Assembly: GCF_014645835.1 (NCBI RefSeq)
Contig: NZ_BMMM01000001.1
Location: 855,962-919,961, forward strand
From: Streptomyces albiflavescens
GTDB taxonomy: Bacteria; Actinomycetota; Actinomycetes; Streptomycetales; Streptomycetaceae
Direction: 5' to 3'
Length of the DNA: 64,000 nucleotides
Shown here piece by piece: positions 1 to 9,506 of the stretch (position 1 is the stretch's first letter; each line of letters begins with the position of its first letter). A program made the position numbers and the translations under genes. The notes below the pieces were generated by a model. The model saw nothing but the letters and a program-made list of their open reading frames with translations. It was not told the DNA's origin and searched no databases.

Positions 1-1168
1 CGAACCCGCCCGCAGCCAGGCAGGCCGAGTACACGTACGGCCCCAATGCGCCGCCGGTGGCCTCGGCGGCGGTCCACACGCCGGTGTAACTGCCCGCACT
101 GGCACTACCCGTCGGCCCGGCGGCGGCGATGACGTCGGGCACCATCGACAGCGGCATCAGTTGCATCGCGGCGAACGCGACGCCCAGCACCGCCACGGCT
201 GCGATCAGCAGGGGCAGGCCGGCCGCGGCGCCCAGTGCCAGCACCAGCGAGCCGGCCACGAACGCGGCCTGGGCGGCGAGCAGGCTGCGCTGCTTGCCGA
301 GACGCCGGGCCACCAGTACCCACAGGGGCGTGGTCAGGACCGCCGGCGCCATGAACGCCGCGATGAGCACGGTCGTGAGCGCGGAGCGGCCCAGCTCGTA
401 CTCGGCGAAGTACGGCATGGCGGCCAGTACCAGGTTCATCGTGATCGCGACGGTCAGATAGGACGCGGTCAGCGCACGGAACTGCCGGTCGCGCAGCGCC
501 ACCAGCAGCCCGCCCCGGTGCCCCGGCTCGGCCGAGGTGCCCGGCGCAGCCTGGTTGAGGCGCGCGACGCCGGTGATGCCGACCAGCATCGCCGCAAACA
601 TGACCAACCCGAGCAGCAGGGCCATTCTCGTGTAATCGCCGACGCCCGGATCATCACCGGCGACCACCGGCGCGGCCACTCCGGCGAGCAGGACGCTCAC
701 GGTGATCACGACATTGCGGTAGCCCATGAGGCGGGTCCGCTCGTGGTAGCCGATGCCCAGGTCGGCCGGGGTGGCGAGGTAGGAAACCTGGTAGCACGAG
801 TAGAGCAGGTTGCCGGCGACCAGCGCCACCGAGACCCATATCGCGGCGGTCGTCCCGTGCAGGTCCGACGGCACGGCGAACATGGCCACGAAGGCGAGCA
901 CCACGACGGAGCCGACCAACATCAGTTGCCGGCGGTGGCCGCGGCCGGCCAGGTTTGCATCGGAGATCCGGCCCACCCACGGGTGCAGCACTATGTCGGC
1001 GACATTGGGCAGCAGCAGTGCGAGGCCGGCCGTCTGCGGCGGCACGGCCAGGACGTCGGTCAGGAAGTACAGCAGGAAGATGCCCGGCACGGTGACCCAG
1101 ATGCCCATGCCGACCGAACCGGCGGCGAACGGGACGAGTGCGCGGAGGGGGAGCCGAACGTTGGTCAT
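1..1168 (-). CDS. MFS permease, GPH (MelB-like) sugar:cation symporter type, 3' end outside window
   Basis: The ATG is at 1168 and the frame stays open to base 1, so about 389 residues are present and the C-terminus is missing. The protein is a chain of hydrophobic helices with short loops. Its start (RALVPFAAGSVGMGIWVTVP) and the loop segment GRISD/RGHRR match the N-terminal helices and the helix 2-3 loop of the glycoside-pentoside-hexuronide cation symporter branch of MFS. It should sit in the cytoplasmic membrane; its substrate cannot be read from sequence. It lies 53 bp downstream of the aminotransferase gene on the same strand and could be co-transcribed with it and the SARP regulator. 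A drug-efflux MFS role is a less likely alternative. Confidence 0.75.
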   Translation of the reverse strand, partial: MTNVRLPLRALVPFAAGSVGMGIWVTVPGIFLLYFLTDVLAVPPQTAGLALLLPNVADIVLHPWVGRISDANLAGRGHRRQLMLVGSVVVLAFVAMFAVPSDLHGTTAAIWVSVALVAGNLLYSCYQVSYLATPADLGIGYHERTRLMGYRNVVITVSVLLAGVAAPVVAGDDPGVGDYTRMALLLGLVMFAAMLVGITGVARLNQAAPGTSAEPGHRGGLLVALRDRQFRALTASYLTVAITMNLVLAAMPYFAEYELGRSALTTVLIAAFMAPAVLTTPLWVLVARRLGKQRSLLAAQAAFVAGSLVLALGAAAGLPLLIAAVAVLGVAFAAMQLMPLSMVPDVIAAAGPTGSASAGSYTGVWTAAEATGGALGPYVYSACLAAGGF

Positions 1169-1221
1169 GAGCGGCCTTCCGGGAATCTGCCGTAGGGGAC
1201 TGTCGTTACTCGCTTGCGCCC

Positions 1222-2418
1222 TCAGAAGGCCAGGGCCAGTCGGCGTACGGCCTCGCGCAGTTCTTCCGGAGTGCGGTCGCTGTAGGACAACCGCAGGTGC
1301 CGGGCCGAAGACCGCCGCCGGGGGTCCGCCGCGAAGAACTCGCCCGGCTGGTAGATCACACCGTGGGCGGCCGCCCGCTGGAACAGCGCCGCGGGGTCCA
1401 CGGCGTCGTCGGTGAGCCGCGGCCAGAGGAACAGCCCGCCTTCGGGAGCCACGATGTCGAGGGCGCCCGGGAGTTGTTCCTGCAGGGCGTCGATCAGCAC
1501 GCCGGCGCGTTCTTCGTACAGCGCGGTGGCGCCGCGCACGATCCCGTCGAACCAATCGGCGTCGTCGGTGAGCAGCCGTTCGATGATCGCCTGGGCCACC
1601 GAGGACGTGTGTACGTCGAGGCGGTTGCGCAGCCGGATCACCGGGTCCACGAGGTGGTCCGGCAGCACCAGCCAGCCCACGCGCCAGCCGGGGCCGAGGG
1701 TCTTGGTGAAGGTGTTGACGTGGATCGCCCGGTCCGACTGGTTGAAGACCGCGACACCCTGGTCCTGGCCGGCGAAGCGCAGTTCGCGGTACGGATTGTC
1801 GACGATCACGTAGAAGCCGTACCGCTCGGCGAGCTCGATCAGTGCCTGCCGCTTCGGCGCCGAGAGACTGACCTGGGCGGGGTTGTGGAAGTCGGGCACG
1901 GTGTAGGCCGCGGCGACCCGGGCGCCGGTGGCGAGCCGCCGGGCGAGGTGTTCGACATCGAAGCCGTCGGCCACGACCGGTACCGGCAGGGTCCGCGTCG
2001 TCGATACCTCCAGGGCCCACAGGAAACCCGGGAACACCGGATCGTCCACCGCGACGGTGGCACCGCGCTCGACCACGGTCAGCACCGCCAGTGCGAGGCC
2101 GTGCATGCCACCGTTCGTCACCACGATCCGGCTCGGGTCAACGCCCTCCCGTTTCGCGATCCAGTCGCACAGCGCGGCGGATCCACGCGCCGGCGAATAC
2201 TGCAGGCTCGCGACCGCGGCGTCGGGGGCCTGCCAGAGCTGCGCCGATGCCTTGCCGATCGCCTCGACCGGCAAAGCCGCAGGCGCAGGGATGCCACCCA
2301 GCAGGCGAATCGTTCCGGGGGCAGGGGCGGCCAGGCTGGCGTCGACGAATCCCTTCGGCGCCGAGAGCCCACGGGCCAGGGCCGTCAGCCCGCTCTGTTC
2401 CTCAGGGCCTGCGGTCAC
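1222..2418 (-). CDS. PLP-dependent class I/II aminotransferase (MocR-domain/2-aminoadipate type)
   Basis: The product is 398 residues with a fold-type I aminotransferase layout. The internal-aldimine lysine is K239 in NTFTKTLGPGWRVGW, the pyridine-nitrogen aspartate is D208 in VIVDNPYRELRF, and the C-terminal substrate-carboxylate arginine lies in RHLRLSYS. Overall it resembles stand-alone versions of the MocR aminotransferase domain and 2-aminoadipate or valine-pyruvate transaminases; there is no N-terminal GntR domain. It starts with GTG inside a GTGA overlap with the stop of the upstream SARP-AAA regulator, which indicates translational coupling. The amino donor and product are unknown. 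Confidence 0.85.
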   Translation of the reverse strand: MTAGPEEQSGLTALARGLSAPKGFVDASLAAPAPGTIRLLGGIPAPAALPVEAIGKASAQLWQAPDAAVASLQYSPARGSAALCDWIAKREGVDPSRIVVTNGGMHGLALAVLTVVERGATVAVDDPVFPGFLWALEVSTTRTLPVPVVADGFDVEHLARRLATGARVAAAYTVPDFHNPAQVSLSAPKRQALIELAERYGFYVIVDNPYRELRFAGQDQGVAVFNQSDRAIHVNTFTKTLGPGWRVGWLVLPDHLVDPVIRLRNRLDVHTSSVAQAIIERLLTDDADWFDGIVRGATALYEERAGVLIDALQEQLPGALDIVAPEGGLFLWPRLTDDAVDPAALFQRAAAHGVIYQPGEFFAADPRRRSSARHLRLSYSDRTPEELREAVRRLALAF

Positions 2419-5400
2419 GCATTGCCTCCAGGTCCTGAGAGGAGTCGTTCGGCGCGTCGCGCGAACAGGTGCGCCTCACATGCGGTGGATTGCGTGTAGG
2501 CCCATTGGGCGGCGGCCCGGACAGCGGTGAGGGGTGCACCGCGGGCCTGCAGCAGGCGCGCCTTCAGCAGCAGGAGCAGCCCTTCGGCATAACGCTGGCC
2601 GTAGTCCCACATCGCCTGGTCGGCTCGGTCGAGAGCGGCGTCGGCCCGATCGGGCGATCCGGCCGCCAGCCACATCTCGGCGATCAGTGCGTAGTGGTAG
2701 GCGATGCCCCATTGCGGCGGATCGAGCAGGTGGGCTGCCAGGAGTTCCTCGGCCTCGGCCGCGGCGTCGGCCGGATCCTCGCCGGTGAGGGCACGTGCCC
2801 AGCACCAGAACTGCCGGATGTAGTGGTCGATGTGGGCGCTGAGGCGGGCGAGGCCGGCGGCGACCCACCGCTCGCCGGCTCGCCGTGCCGTTTCCGCGTC
2901 CCCGGCCATGGAAGCGATCATGGTCGTGTAGTAGACCCAGACCGAGGCCGCGTACGGGTCCCCCGGGGTGTCCCAGGTGTCGACGAAGGCCAGCGCCGTG
3001 TCGACATCACCGTGCAGCGCGGTCATGACCGCCCGCCAGCCGGGTCCTTCCCCGGGAACGCTGCCGTCCCGCCGGAGCGGTGTCTCTTCGTCCGGGGCTA
3101 CGGTGCCGCCGGCGGCGGCGACATCCTCCTTGCTCAAGGACCGGTACGCCTCGCCGATGTTGCCGATGTCCCACTGATGCAGGCCCCAGGCCTGCCGGCC
3201 GTAGCGTCGGACGGCGGGAGCGGAGGACGCCTGACCGAGCTCGTGCATGCGGCGGGCCAACTGCCCGCGGCCCTTCTCCATGGAGGTGTAGGCGCCCATC
3301 AGACGGATGAAGAGGAAGTCGGCGGCCTCCGCCTCCCGGCCGAGGGTGCGGGCCAGGTATTCGGCCCGCCCCAGCAGATCGAATGTCGACGCGTCGTACC
3401 CCGACTGTCGTCTGACGACGATGGCGAGCAGCGTGAGGGCGGAGAACTCCAGCTCCATGAGTCCGGAGGCCCGGGTGACCTGTACGGCGGAGCGCAGCTG
3501 TCGATTGGCGGACTCGAAGGCAAGCTTGGCCGCCGCGCGGCGCCCGGCGCGGATCAGCGCCTCCGCGGTGCGAACGGGTTCGGCGAGGGGGCCGGCGGCC
3601 CACAGGTGGTACGCGAGGCGTTCGGCGACGTCCTCGTCGTCGGCGTGGATCTGTTCGAGCGCGTCCGCGACGCGCAGATGCAGCTGGGTGACCTGCTGTG
3701 TCGTCGCGGTCTCGGAGACCGACTCGCGAACCAGGTCGTGCGCGAAGCGGAGCGAGGACGGGTCCTGCGGCCCGGGTTCGAGCAGCCCGAGGGTATGCAG
3801 CGGTTCCAGGCGATGGAGACAGTCCGCGACGTCCACACCGGTGGCGCGGGACAGCAGCCTGAGGTCGACGTCGCGGCCGATGAGCGCGGCCACCTGCAGC
3901 AGGTCGCGGGCGCGGTCGTCGAGCCCGGCCATCCGGTCGCGGACGACGTCGTGGACGGTGGAGGGGACCCCGGCCGATGCGGACGTGTCGCCGTCGCCGA
4001 TCGCGCCGGCGCCGCTGAGGAGCCGGGACAGTTCGCGGACGAAGAACGGATTGCCGGAGGTGCGGGCGTGGATGGCGCGGGCGACGGCGTCGCCGGGATC
4101 CTGGCCGGCCTCGTGGCGGATGAGTTCGGCCACGTCGGCCGGACCGAGCGGGCCGAGCCGGAACCTCCGGTGGCCGGGCCGCCGGCTGGCAGCGGCCAGC
4201 ACCCGGGAGAGGTCCGGGCTGAGTGCGGGTGCGCGGTCACGTAGCGCGCCGATGATCGCGGTGCCGTGGGGCAGCCGCCCCGCCAGGTGTTGCAACAACT
4301 GCAGGGAGGTGGCGTCGGCCCATTGGAGGTCATCGAGTATCAGGAGCGTCGGCCGCCGCGCCGAGGCTTGTCCGACGAGGGCGACGACCTGTTCGAACAG
4401 CCGGAACTGGGCGTTGCCGTCGGGAAGTTCCCGGGTTGCGTCGTCCCGCGCCGCGAGGAGGCTTCCCAGCCCGCCGGTGAGCCACTGTTCGCTCGCCGGA
4501 GCGGGCAGACTGTGGACGACCTGGCTCAGTGCCTGCTCCCATGGCCACATCGCCGGTGTCCCGTCGCCCTCCAGGCAGGAGCCCCAGACGGTGAGTGCGC
4601 CCAGCCGGCCCGCCACGACGGCGGCCTCCTCCAGCAGCCGGGTCTTGCCTGCGCCCGGTTCGCCTTCGACAACGCCGATCGCGGTGTCGCCGGCGAGTGC
4701 GCGCTCCACGATGCGCCGCAGCGTGGCGAGTTCCTCGGTCCGGCCGATCAAGGTGGCCGCCGTGGTCGGCCCGACCTCCTCGTCCGCCTTCCGCACAAGC
4801 GGCGACGCCAGGGGCTGCGCGAGAATCCGCCGCTGTGCGTCCTCCAGCGCCGGACCCGGGTCGATGCCGAGCTCCTCGGCGAGCCGGTCACGGACCTGAC
4901 GAAACACCGACAGCGCCTCCGCCTGGCGTCCGGCAGCGCCGAGAACGCCGACGAGACCGGCCAGCACGGGTTCGTTGAACGGTGCCATCGATGCGGCCAG
5001 TTGTAGAGCCGCAAGCACCCGCTCCGGTTGGCCCAGCGACACGGCGAGCTCCGCCGCCGCCGTGCACGCGTCGTAGAACTCGTTGTCGAGTGCGGCGAAG
5101 ACCGTCGTGGCGATGGTCCCGTCGGCGATGCCGTCGCCCGCCGGGCCATGCCAGAGCACGAGCGCTCCGACGTAGTGATCGAGGGCCGCCTCGTGATCGT
5201 GCCGAGTCAGCGCGGCCCTGGCGGCATCGACGAGTTCTCGGAAGGCGACGAGGTCCAGCGTGGCGGGGCCGGCGGCGAAAAGGTAGGAATTCCCGCGACG
5301 GTGGAGGAACGATCCGGCTTCGCGGGCGGGCAGCAGAGGCTCGAGCAGCCGTCGCAACGCGCCGACGTACTTCTGGAGAATGTTCACGGCCGACGCGGGA

Positions 5401-5582
5401 GCGTCCTCGGCCCAGATCAGGTCGACCAACTCGCTCGTACTGATCGGCTTGCCCGCACGGGCGAGCAGCACCGCGAGCAGGTACGACTGCTGCCGAGGCC
5501 CAGCGTCCAGTTCGACGCCGTCCCGCCAGATCCGCAACGGACCGAGAATCTGCAGACGCAGATGTCCGCCGGAGGAAGCCAT
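2415..5582 (-). CDS. SARP/AfsR-type regulator with AAA ATPase domain (paralogue 1)
   Basis: The product is about 1055 residues. Residues 8-95 form an OmpR-type winged helix (LRLQILGPLRIWRDG), about 100-250 a bacterial transcriptional activation domain (BTAD), and about 275-560 an AAA/STAND ATPase. Walker A is GEPGAGKT near 307-314 and Walker B is LLILDDLQWAD near 411-420. The rest is helical TPR-like sequence. Such proteins are pathway-specific or pleiotropic activators in Streptomyces. I chose the ATG at 5582 because the conserved start MASSGG aligns with the paralogue; in-frame GTG codons at 5600 and 5588 are alternatives. It overlaps the aminotransferase start, so that gene is its closest candidate partner. 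Confidence 0.88.
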   Translation of the reverse strand: MASSGGHLRLQILGPLRIWRDGVELDAGPRQQSYLLAVLLARAGKPISTSELVDLIWAEDAPASAVNILQKYVGALRRLLEPLLPAREAGSFLHRRGNSYLFAAGPATLDLVAFRELVDAARAALTRHDHEAALDHYVGALVLWHGPAGDGIADGTIATTVFAALDNEFYDACTAAAELAVSLGQPERVLAALQLAASMAPFNEPVLAGLVGVLGAAGRQAEALSVFRQVRDRLAEELGIDPGPALEDAQRRILAQPLASPLVRKADEEVGPTTAATLIGRTEELATLRRIVERALAGDTAIGVVEGEPGAGKTRLLEEAAVVAGRLGALTVWGSCLEGDGTPAMWPWEQALSQVVHSLPAPASEQWLTGGLGSLLAARDDATRELPDGNAQFRLFEQVVALVGQASARRPTLLILDDLQWADATSLQLLQHLAGRLPHGTAIIGALRDRAPALSPDLSRVLAAASRRPGHRRFRLGPLGPADVAELIRHEAGQDPGDAVARAIHARTSGNPFFVRELSRLLSGAGAIGDGDTSASAGVPSTVHDVVRDRMAGLDDRARDLLQVAALIGRDVDLRLLSRATGVDVADCLHRLEPLHTLGLLEPGPQDPSSLRFAHDLVRESVSETATTQQVTQLHLRVADALEQIHADDEDVAERLAYHLWAAGPLAEPVRTAEALIRAGRRAAAKLAFESANRQLRSAVQVTRASGLMELEFSALTLLAIVVRRQSGYDASTFDLLGRAEYLARTLGREAEAADFLFIRLMGAYTSMEKGRGQLARRMHELGQASSAPAVRRYGRQAWGLHQWDIGNIGEAYRSLSKEDVAAAGGTVAPDEETPLRRDGSVPGEGPGWRAVMTALHGDVDTALAFVDTWDTPGDPYAASVWVYYTTMIASMAGDAETARRAGERWVAAGLARLSAHIDHYIRQFWCWARALTGEDPADAAAEAEELLAAHLLDPPQWGIAYHYALIAEMWLAAGSPDRADAALDRADQAMWDYGQRYAEGLLLLLKARLLQARGAPLTAVRAAAQWAYTQSTACEAHLFARRAERLLSGPGGNA

Positions 5583-6058
5583 CCCCACCCCTACCCCCAC
5601 TCACGGGCCGACCACGATCGGCTGCGGCGTAGCCACTTTACGGTTGCTTTGCGGCCTGGGTCCATCCGCCGGGGCGACCGCTGGGCGGTGCTGTCGTGGC
5701 GGAACCAGGTTCCCGATCGGCCGGTACCGATGCGTCGGCGGCCCGCGGCCGGTCCACGTGCCGATCTGCGGGGGCCCGGTGTGATTCGGCCTCGGCCACC
5801 TCTGCCGGCGCGACCGAACTGCCGATCGCCGAGCAGCAAGGTTCCAGAGGGAGTTCCGTCCCAGATCCACGCAGTGCAGAGGCTGCTCCGGTCACCACTA
5901 CGCCGATTGCGTGTTCTTGACGTGCCTCGGACGGCGCCCCAGCGCGCGTCGGGCGGCGCGTCCAGGCGCTGTGCAGTCCTCGTCAAGTACGTGGATCTGC
6001 CGTGCCGTGTGCGCGGGCCGGCCTCGCTCACCGGCCGTCGGCGTCGTGAACACGGATG
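5583..6058. other. Intergenic region between the two SARP-AAA regulators, no gene seen
   Basis: This 476-bp gap lies between the start of paralogue 1 and the stop of paralogue 2, both on the minus strand, so it should carry the promoter of paralogue 1. Reading frames here have no homology I recognise and no convincing ribosome binding site. I see no strong palindrome or terminator. Confidence 0.5.
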
Positions 6059-9000
6059 TCAGCGGGTTGTGTTGTCCGCAAGCTCGGCCAACAGTTCCCC
6101 GGCACGGCGGGCGAACAGGTGGGCCTCGCGATCGACGGACAGTGCGTGCGCCCGCTCGGCAACGGCCCGAAAGGTGGCGGTCGGCTCGCCGCGTGCCTGC
6201 AGCACCCGTGCCCGGAGCAGAAGCAGCAGGCTTTCGGCGTAGCGCTGGCCGTACGTTTCGATGGCCGAGTCCGCCCGGTCGAGCGCCGCGTCGGCCTCGT
6301 CCAGCTTTCCGGCTGCCAGCCACATCTCGCTGAGGAGCCCGTACCAGGTGGCCAGGCCCGAGCGTGGCGGGTCGGAGAGCGACGCGACGATCAGATCCTG
6401 CGCCTCTGCGGCTGCGCCGGCCGGGTCCTCGCCGGTCACGGCGCGCGCCCAGCAGCGGGCCAGCCGTTGGTAGGCGCCGAGGAAGCCGAACGAGAACGCG
6501 GGGTCCACGGCGATCCCGCACTCGGCCGCGCGCAGCGCCCGCGCCGGGTCGCCGATCAAAGCCGCGACTCTTGCGGAGAACGCCGCCCAGACCGTGATCG
6601 CGTAGGGGTCGCCTCCCGCGGCGGCCTCCATCGTGGCGAGCTGAGCCAGTGCCCCGTCGACGTCCCCGTGCAGTGCGGTCATCATCGCGAGCATCCCGGC
6701 CGCGAGCAGTCGCAGATCGCGCCGGAGCGGGTCCTCCTCATGGTGGGCCAGGTCGTCCAGAACGGTCCAGTCGGTCCGGCTCAGGTACCGGAACGCCTCT
6801 CCGATGTTGCCGACACCCCACTGGTGAATGCCCCAGGCGTACCAGCCGTAGGCGCGCACGGCAGAGTTGTCGGACGCCTCCCCCTGCGCCAGCAACTGGC
6901 CGGCCAACCGGCCGGCGCGGTCCAGCTGTATGCCCTGGGCGTACGCGGCCCAGCGGGAGAAGAGGAAGTCGGCGGCCTCCCGTTCCCGGTTCAGCCCACG
7001 GGAAAGGTGTTCGGCCCGCTCCAGCAGATCGACCGCCGAGCCCACGTATCCCGCCCGCATGCCGTCCACCGCGGTGAACAGTGACAGGGCAGCCAGCTCC
7101 AACTCCGCCAGGCCCGCTGTGCGTGCCACCCGCGCGGCCGAGTGAAGCGGGCGCGCGGCTGCCTCGAGCGCCAGCTTGGCTGCGGCGCAGCGGCCGGCCC
7201 GGACGAGCGCGGTCGCGGTTCGGGCCGGATCCGCGAGCGGCCCGGCAGACCACAAGTGATGGGCGAGGCGCTCGGCCACCAGTTCGATGTCCGCGGCCCT
7301 GTGCTCCAGGGCGTCGGCGACCAGCAGATGCAGCCGGGCCGCGCGCGGCGACGATATGGTCTCGACCACCGATTCGCGGACCAGGTCGTGCGGAAATCCG
7401 AACGAGTAGGGGTCGCCGGGCGAAGGTTCGAGCAGGCCCAGCCCTTCGCACGCCTCCAGGCGGTCCAGACACGTCTGGTGGTCCAGACCGGCGGTGCGGG
7501 CAAGGAGAGCGAGGTCGACGGTACGGCCGATGAGCGCGGCGATCTGCAACAGGCTCCTGGCGTCAGCACCCAGTCCGGACATCCGGTCGCGAACGACATC
7601 CCGGACAGTGGCCGGTACCGCGGTCCGGGCCGCGGTGGCCTCCGTGAGGACATCGCCGTCGGCGAGAAACCGGGACAGCTCGCGGACGAAGAAGGGGTTG
7701 CCGGCGGTGCGGATGTGGATGAGGCGCGTGGCACCCGGGCCCGGGTCCTGCCCCGTCTCACGGCGGACGAGTTCGGCCACCTCGGCCGGGCCCAGCGGGC
7801 CGAGCGGGATCCTGCGGTGACCGGGCAGCCGACTCGCCGCGGCGAGCATCCGCCCCAGTTCCGAGCTCGGCGCGGGCGCACGGTCGCGGAGCGCCCCGAT
7901 CACGGCGGTGCCGGCCGGCAGCCGAGCCATCAGGTGACCGAGCAGCTCCAGCGAGGCGGCATCGGCCCACTGAAGGTCGTCGACGACGAGCACCACGGGT
8001 CGCCGCGCCGATACCTGGCGGACGAGCGCGACAGCCTGCTCGAAGAAGCGGAACCGGACGCCGCTGTCCGGCAGGGCCGACGTCGTGTGGCCGCTGCCGC
8101 GCGGTGTCACGAGACGACCGAGTTCGCCCGCCTGCCAGTCCTCGCGCGCCGCGGCCGGCACGTCGTCCAGGAGCGCGCTGATGACCTGCGCCCACGGCCA
8201 CATCGACGGCGTGCCGTCCCCCGGCAGGCAGTGGCCCCGGACAACGAGCGCGCCACGCCGGTTCGCCTCGGCACCGGCCTCCTCGAGCAGGCGGGTCTTG
8301 CCCACTCCGGGTTCTCCTTCGACGAGCACAAGCCCCGTCGATCCGGCGAGTGCCGATTCCACCGCATGCCGCACCACCGCCAGTTCCTCGGCCCGGCCGA
8401 CCAAGCAGTCGGTAGTCGACGCCCCGGTGGTGGGTGCCGCAGGCCGTTCATAGGGCATTTCCTCAGCCGGTGCCCGTTCCAGCACACGCAGGTGAGCGGC
8501 CACCAGTGCCGGGCCGGGGTCGACGCCCAGTTCCTCGGCCAGCCGGGCGCGGACGGTCCGGAACACCGACAGCGCCTCGGCCGGCTGGCCGGCGGCAGCC
8601 AGGGCGGCGATGAGACTCGCCTGCACTCTCTCGTGCAACGGCGCCATCCGGGCGGCCATGTGCAAGGACTGGAGCACACGTTCAGGCTGGCCGAGCCTTA
8701 TCGCCAACTCGGCTGCCGCCACGCAGGCGTGGCGGAACTCGCCGTCCAGCCCGGCGAAGATCGCCATACCGGTCGAGCCGTAGGCGACCCCGTCGCCGGC
8801 CGAGCCGTGCCAGAGCCCCACCGCTTCCAAGTACCCGTCGAGTGCCGCAGCGAGCCGCTGCTCCGCGACGCCGGCCTCGGCCGCTTCGACCAGCTCACGG
8901 AACCTGACGACGTCCAGTGTCCCGGGGGCAGCCACGAACAGGTACGCGCTACCGCGACGCTGCAGGTACGAGCCGGGTTCACGCGCGGGCAACGCCGGCT

Positions 9001-9253
9001 CCAGCAGCCGCCGCAGCGCGCCGACATACTTCTGGAGGATGTTGACCGCCGAGGCCGGGACGTCCTCGGCCCAGATCAGGTCGACCAACTCGCTGATGCT
9101 GACCGGCTCGCCCGCACGGGCGAGGAGAACGGCGAGCAGATACGCCTGCTGCGGCGGACCGGCGTCTAGTTCCACACCGTCTCGCCAGACCCGTAGCGGA
9201 CCGAGAACCTGCAGACGCAGAGATGCGTCGGAGGAGGCCATTCCATTTTCCAT
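6059..9253 (-). CDS. SARP/AfsR-type regulator with AAA ATPase domain (paralogue 2)
   Basis: The product is about 1064 residues and co-linear with the neighbouring regulator throughout. It has a winged helix (LRLQVLGPLRVWRDG), a BTAD domain, an AAA domain with Walker A GEPGVGKT and Walker B VLVVDDLQWAD, and a long helical C-terminal half. The two genes are clearly a tandem duplication that has diverged strongly in the C-terminal sensor part. The open frame extends to 9358, but homology begins at MASSDASLRLQ; I place the start at ATG 9253 (MENGMASS), and the internal ATG at 9241 aligns exactly with paralogue 1. The target genes are unknown. Confidence 0.87.
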   Translation of the reverse strand: MENGMASSDASLRLQVLGPLRVWRDGVELDAGPPQQAYLLAVLLARAGEPVSISELVDLIWAEDVPASAVNILQKYVGALRRLLEPALPAREPGSYLQRRGSAYLFVAAPGTLDVVRFRELVEAAEAGVAEQRLAAALDGYLEAVGLWHGSAGDGVAYGSTGMAIFAGLDGEFRHACVAAAELAIRLGQPERVLQSLHMAARMAPLHERVQASLIAALAAAGQPAEALSVFRTVRARLAEELGVDPGPALVAAHLRVLERAPAEEMPYERPAAPTTGASTTDCLVGRAEELAVVRHAVESALAGSTGLVLVEGEPGVGKTRLLEEAGAEANRRGALVVRGHCLPGDGTPSMWPWAQVISALLDDVPAAAREDWQAGELGRLVTPRGSGHTTSALPDSGVRFRFFEQAVALVRQVSARRPVVLVVDDLQWADAASLELLGHLMARLPAGTAVIGALRDRAPAPSSELGRMLAAASRLPGHRRIPLGPLGPAEVAELVRRETGQDPGPGATRLIHIRTAGNPFFVRELSRFLADGDVLTEATAARTAVPATVRDVVRDRMSGLGADARSLLQIAALIGRTVDLALLARTAGLDHQTCLDRLEACEGLGLLEPSPGDPYSFGFPHDLVRESVVETISSPRAARLHLLVADALEHRAADIELVAERLAHHLWSAGPLADPARTATALVRAGRCAAAKLALEAAARPLHSAARVARTAGLAELELAALSLFTAVDGMRAGYVGSAVDLLERAEHLSRGLNREREAADFLFSRWAAYAQGIQLDRAGRLAGQLLAQGEASDNSAVRAYGWYAWGIHQWGVGNIGEAFRYLSRTDWTVLDDLAHHEEDPLRRDLRLLAAGMLAMMTALHGDVDGALAQLATMEAAAGGDPYAITVWAAFSARVAALIGDPARALRAAECGIAVDPAFSFGFLGAYQRLARCWARAVTGEDPAGAAAEAQDLIVASLSDPPRSGLATWYGLLSEMWLAAGKLDEADAALDRADSAIETYGQRYAESLLLLLRARVLQARGEPTATFRAVAERAHALSVDREAHLFARRAGELLAELADNTTR

Positions 9254-9506
9254 TCCCAGTCCCGGGTCGCCCTCCTTGCCATCCGCTGCCCGTGGTGACC
9301 GACGTCGCGCGGCAGGGAAAGCGACTACTGCCAATGGCCGGCCGGAAGGGCCAGGCAAACGACGAGAGGCGACAGCAGTGATCGCGGCAGGTTCTTCAGC
9401 GGGGCAACGCGCCGGGTGCCACTGGAATGGACAGGCTGGAGTCAGAAGCCGTTGTCCGTCGTGCTGTCGACGGGACGGCGCGGACAGTGACCGCGGCCGG
9501 CCCGTC

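Noticed and set aside
2469..9169. Long plus-strand open frames antisense to the SARP-AAA regulators
   Set aside because: They mirror the codon bias of the opposite strand, are rich in Arg/Gly/Pro and resemble no family.
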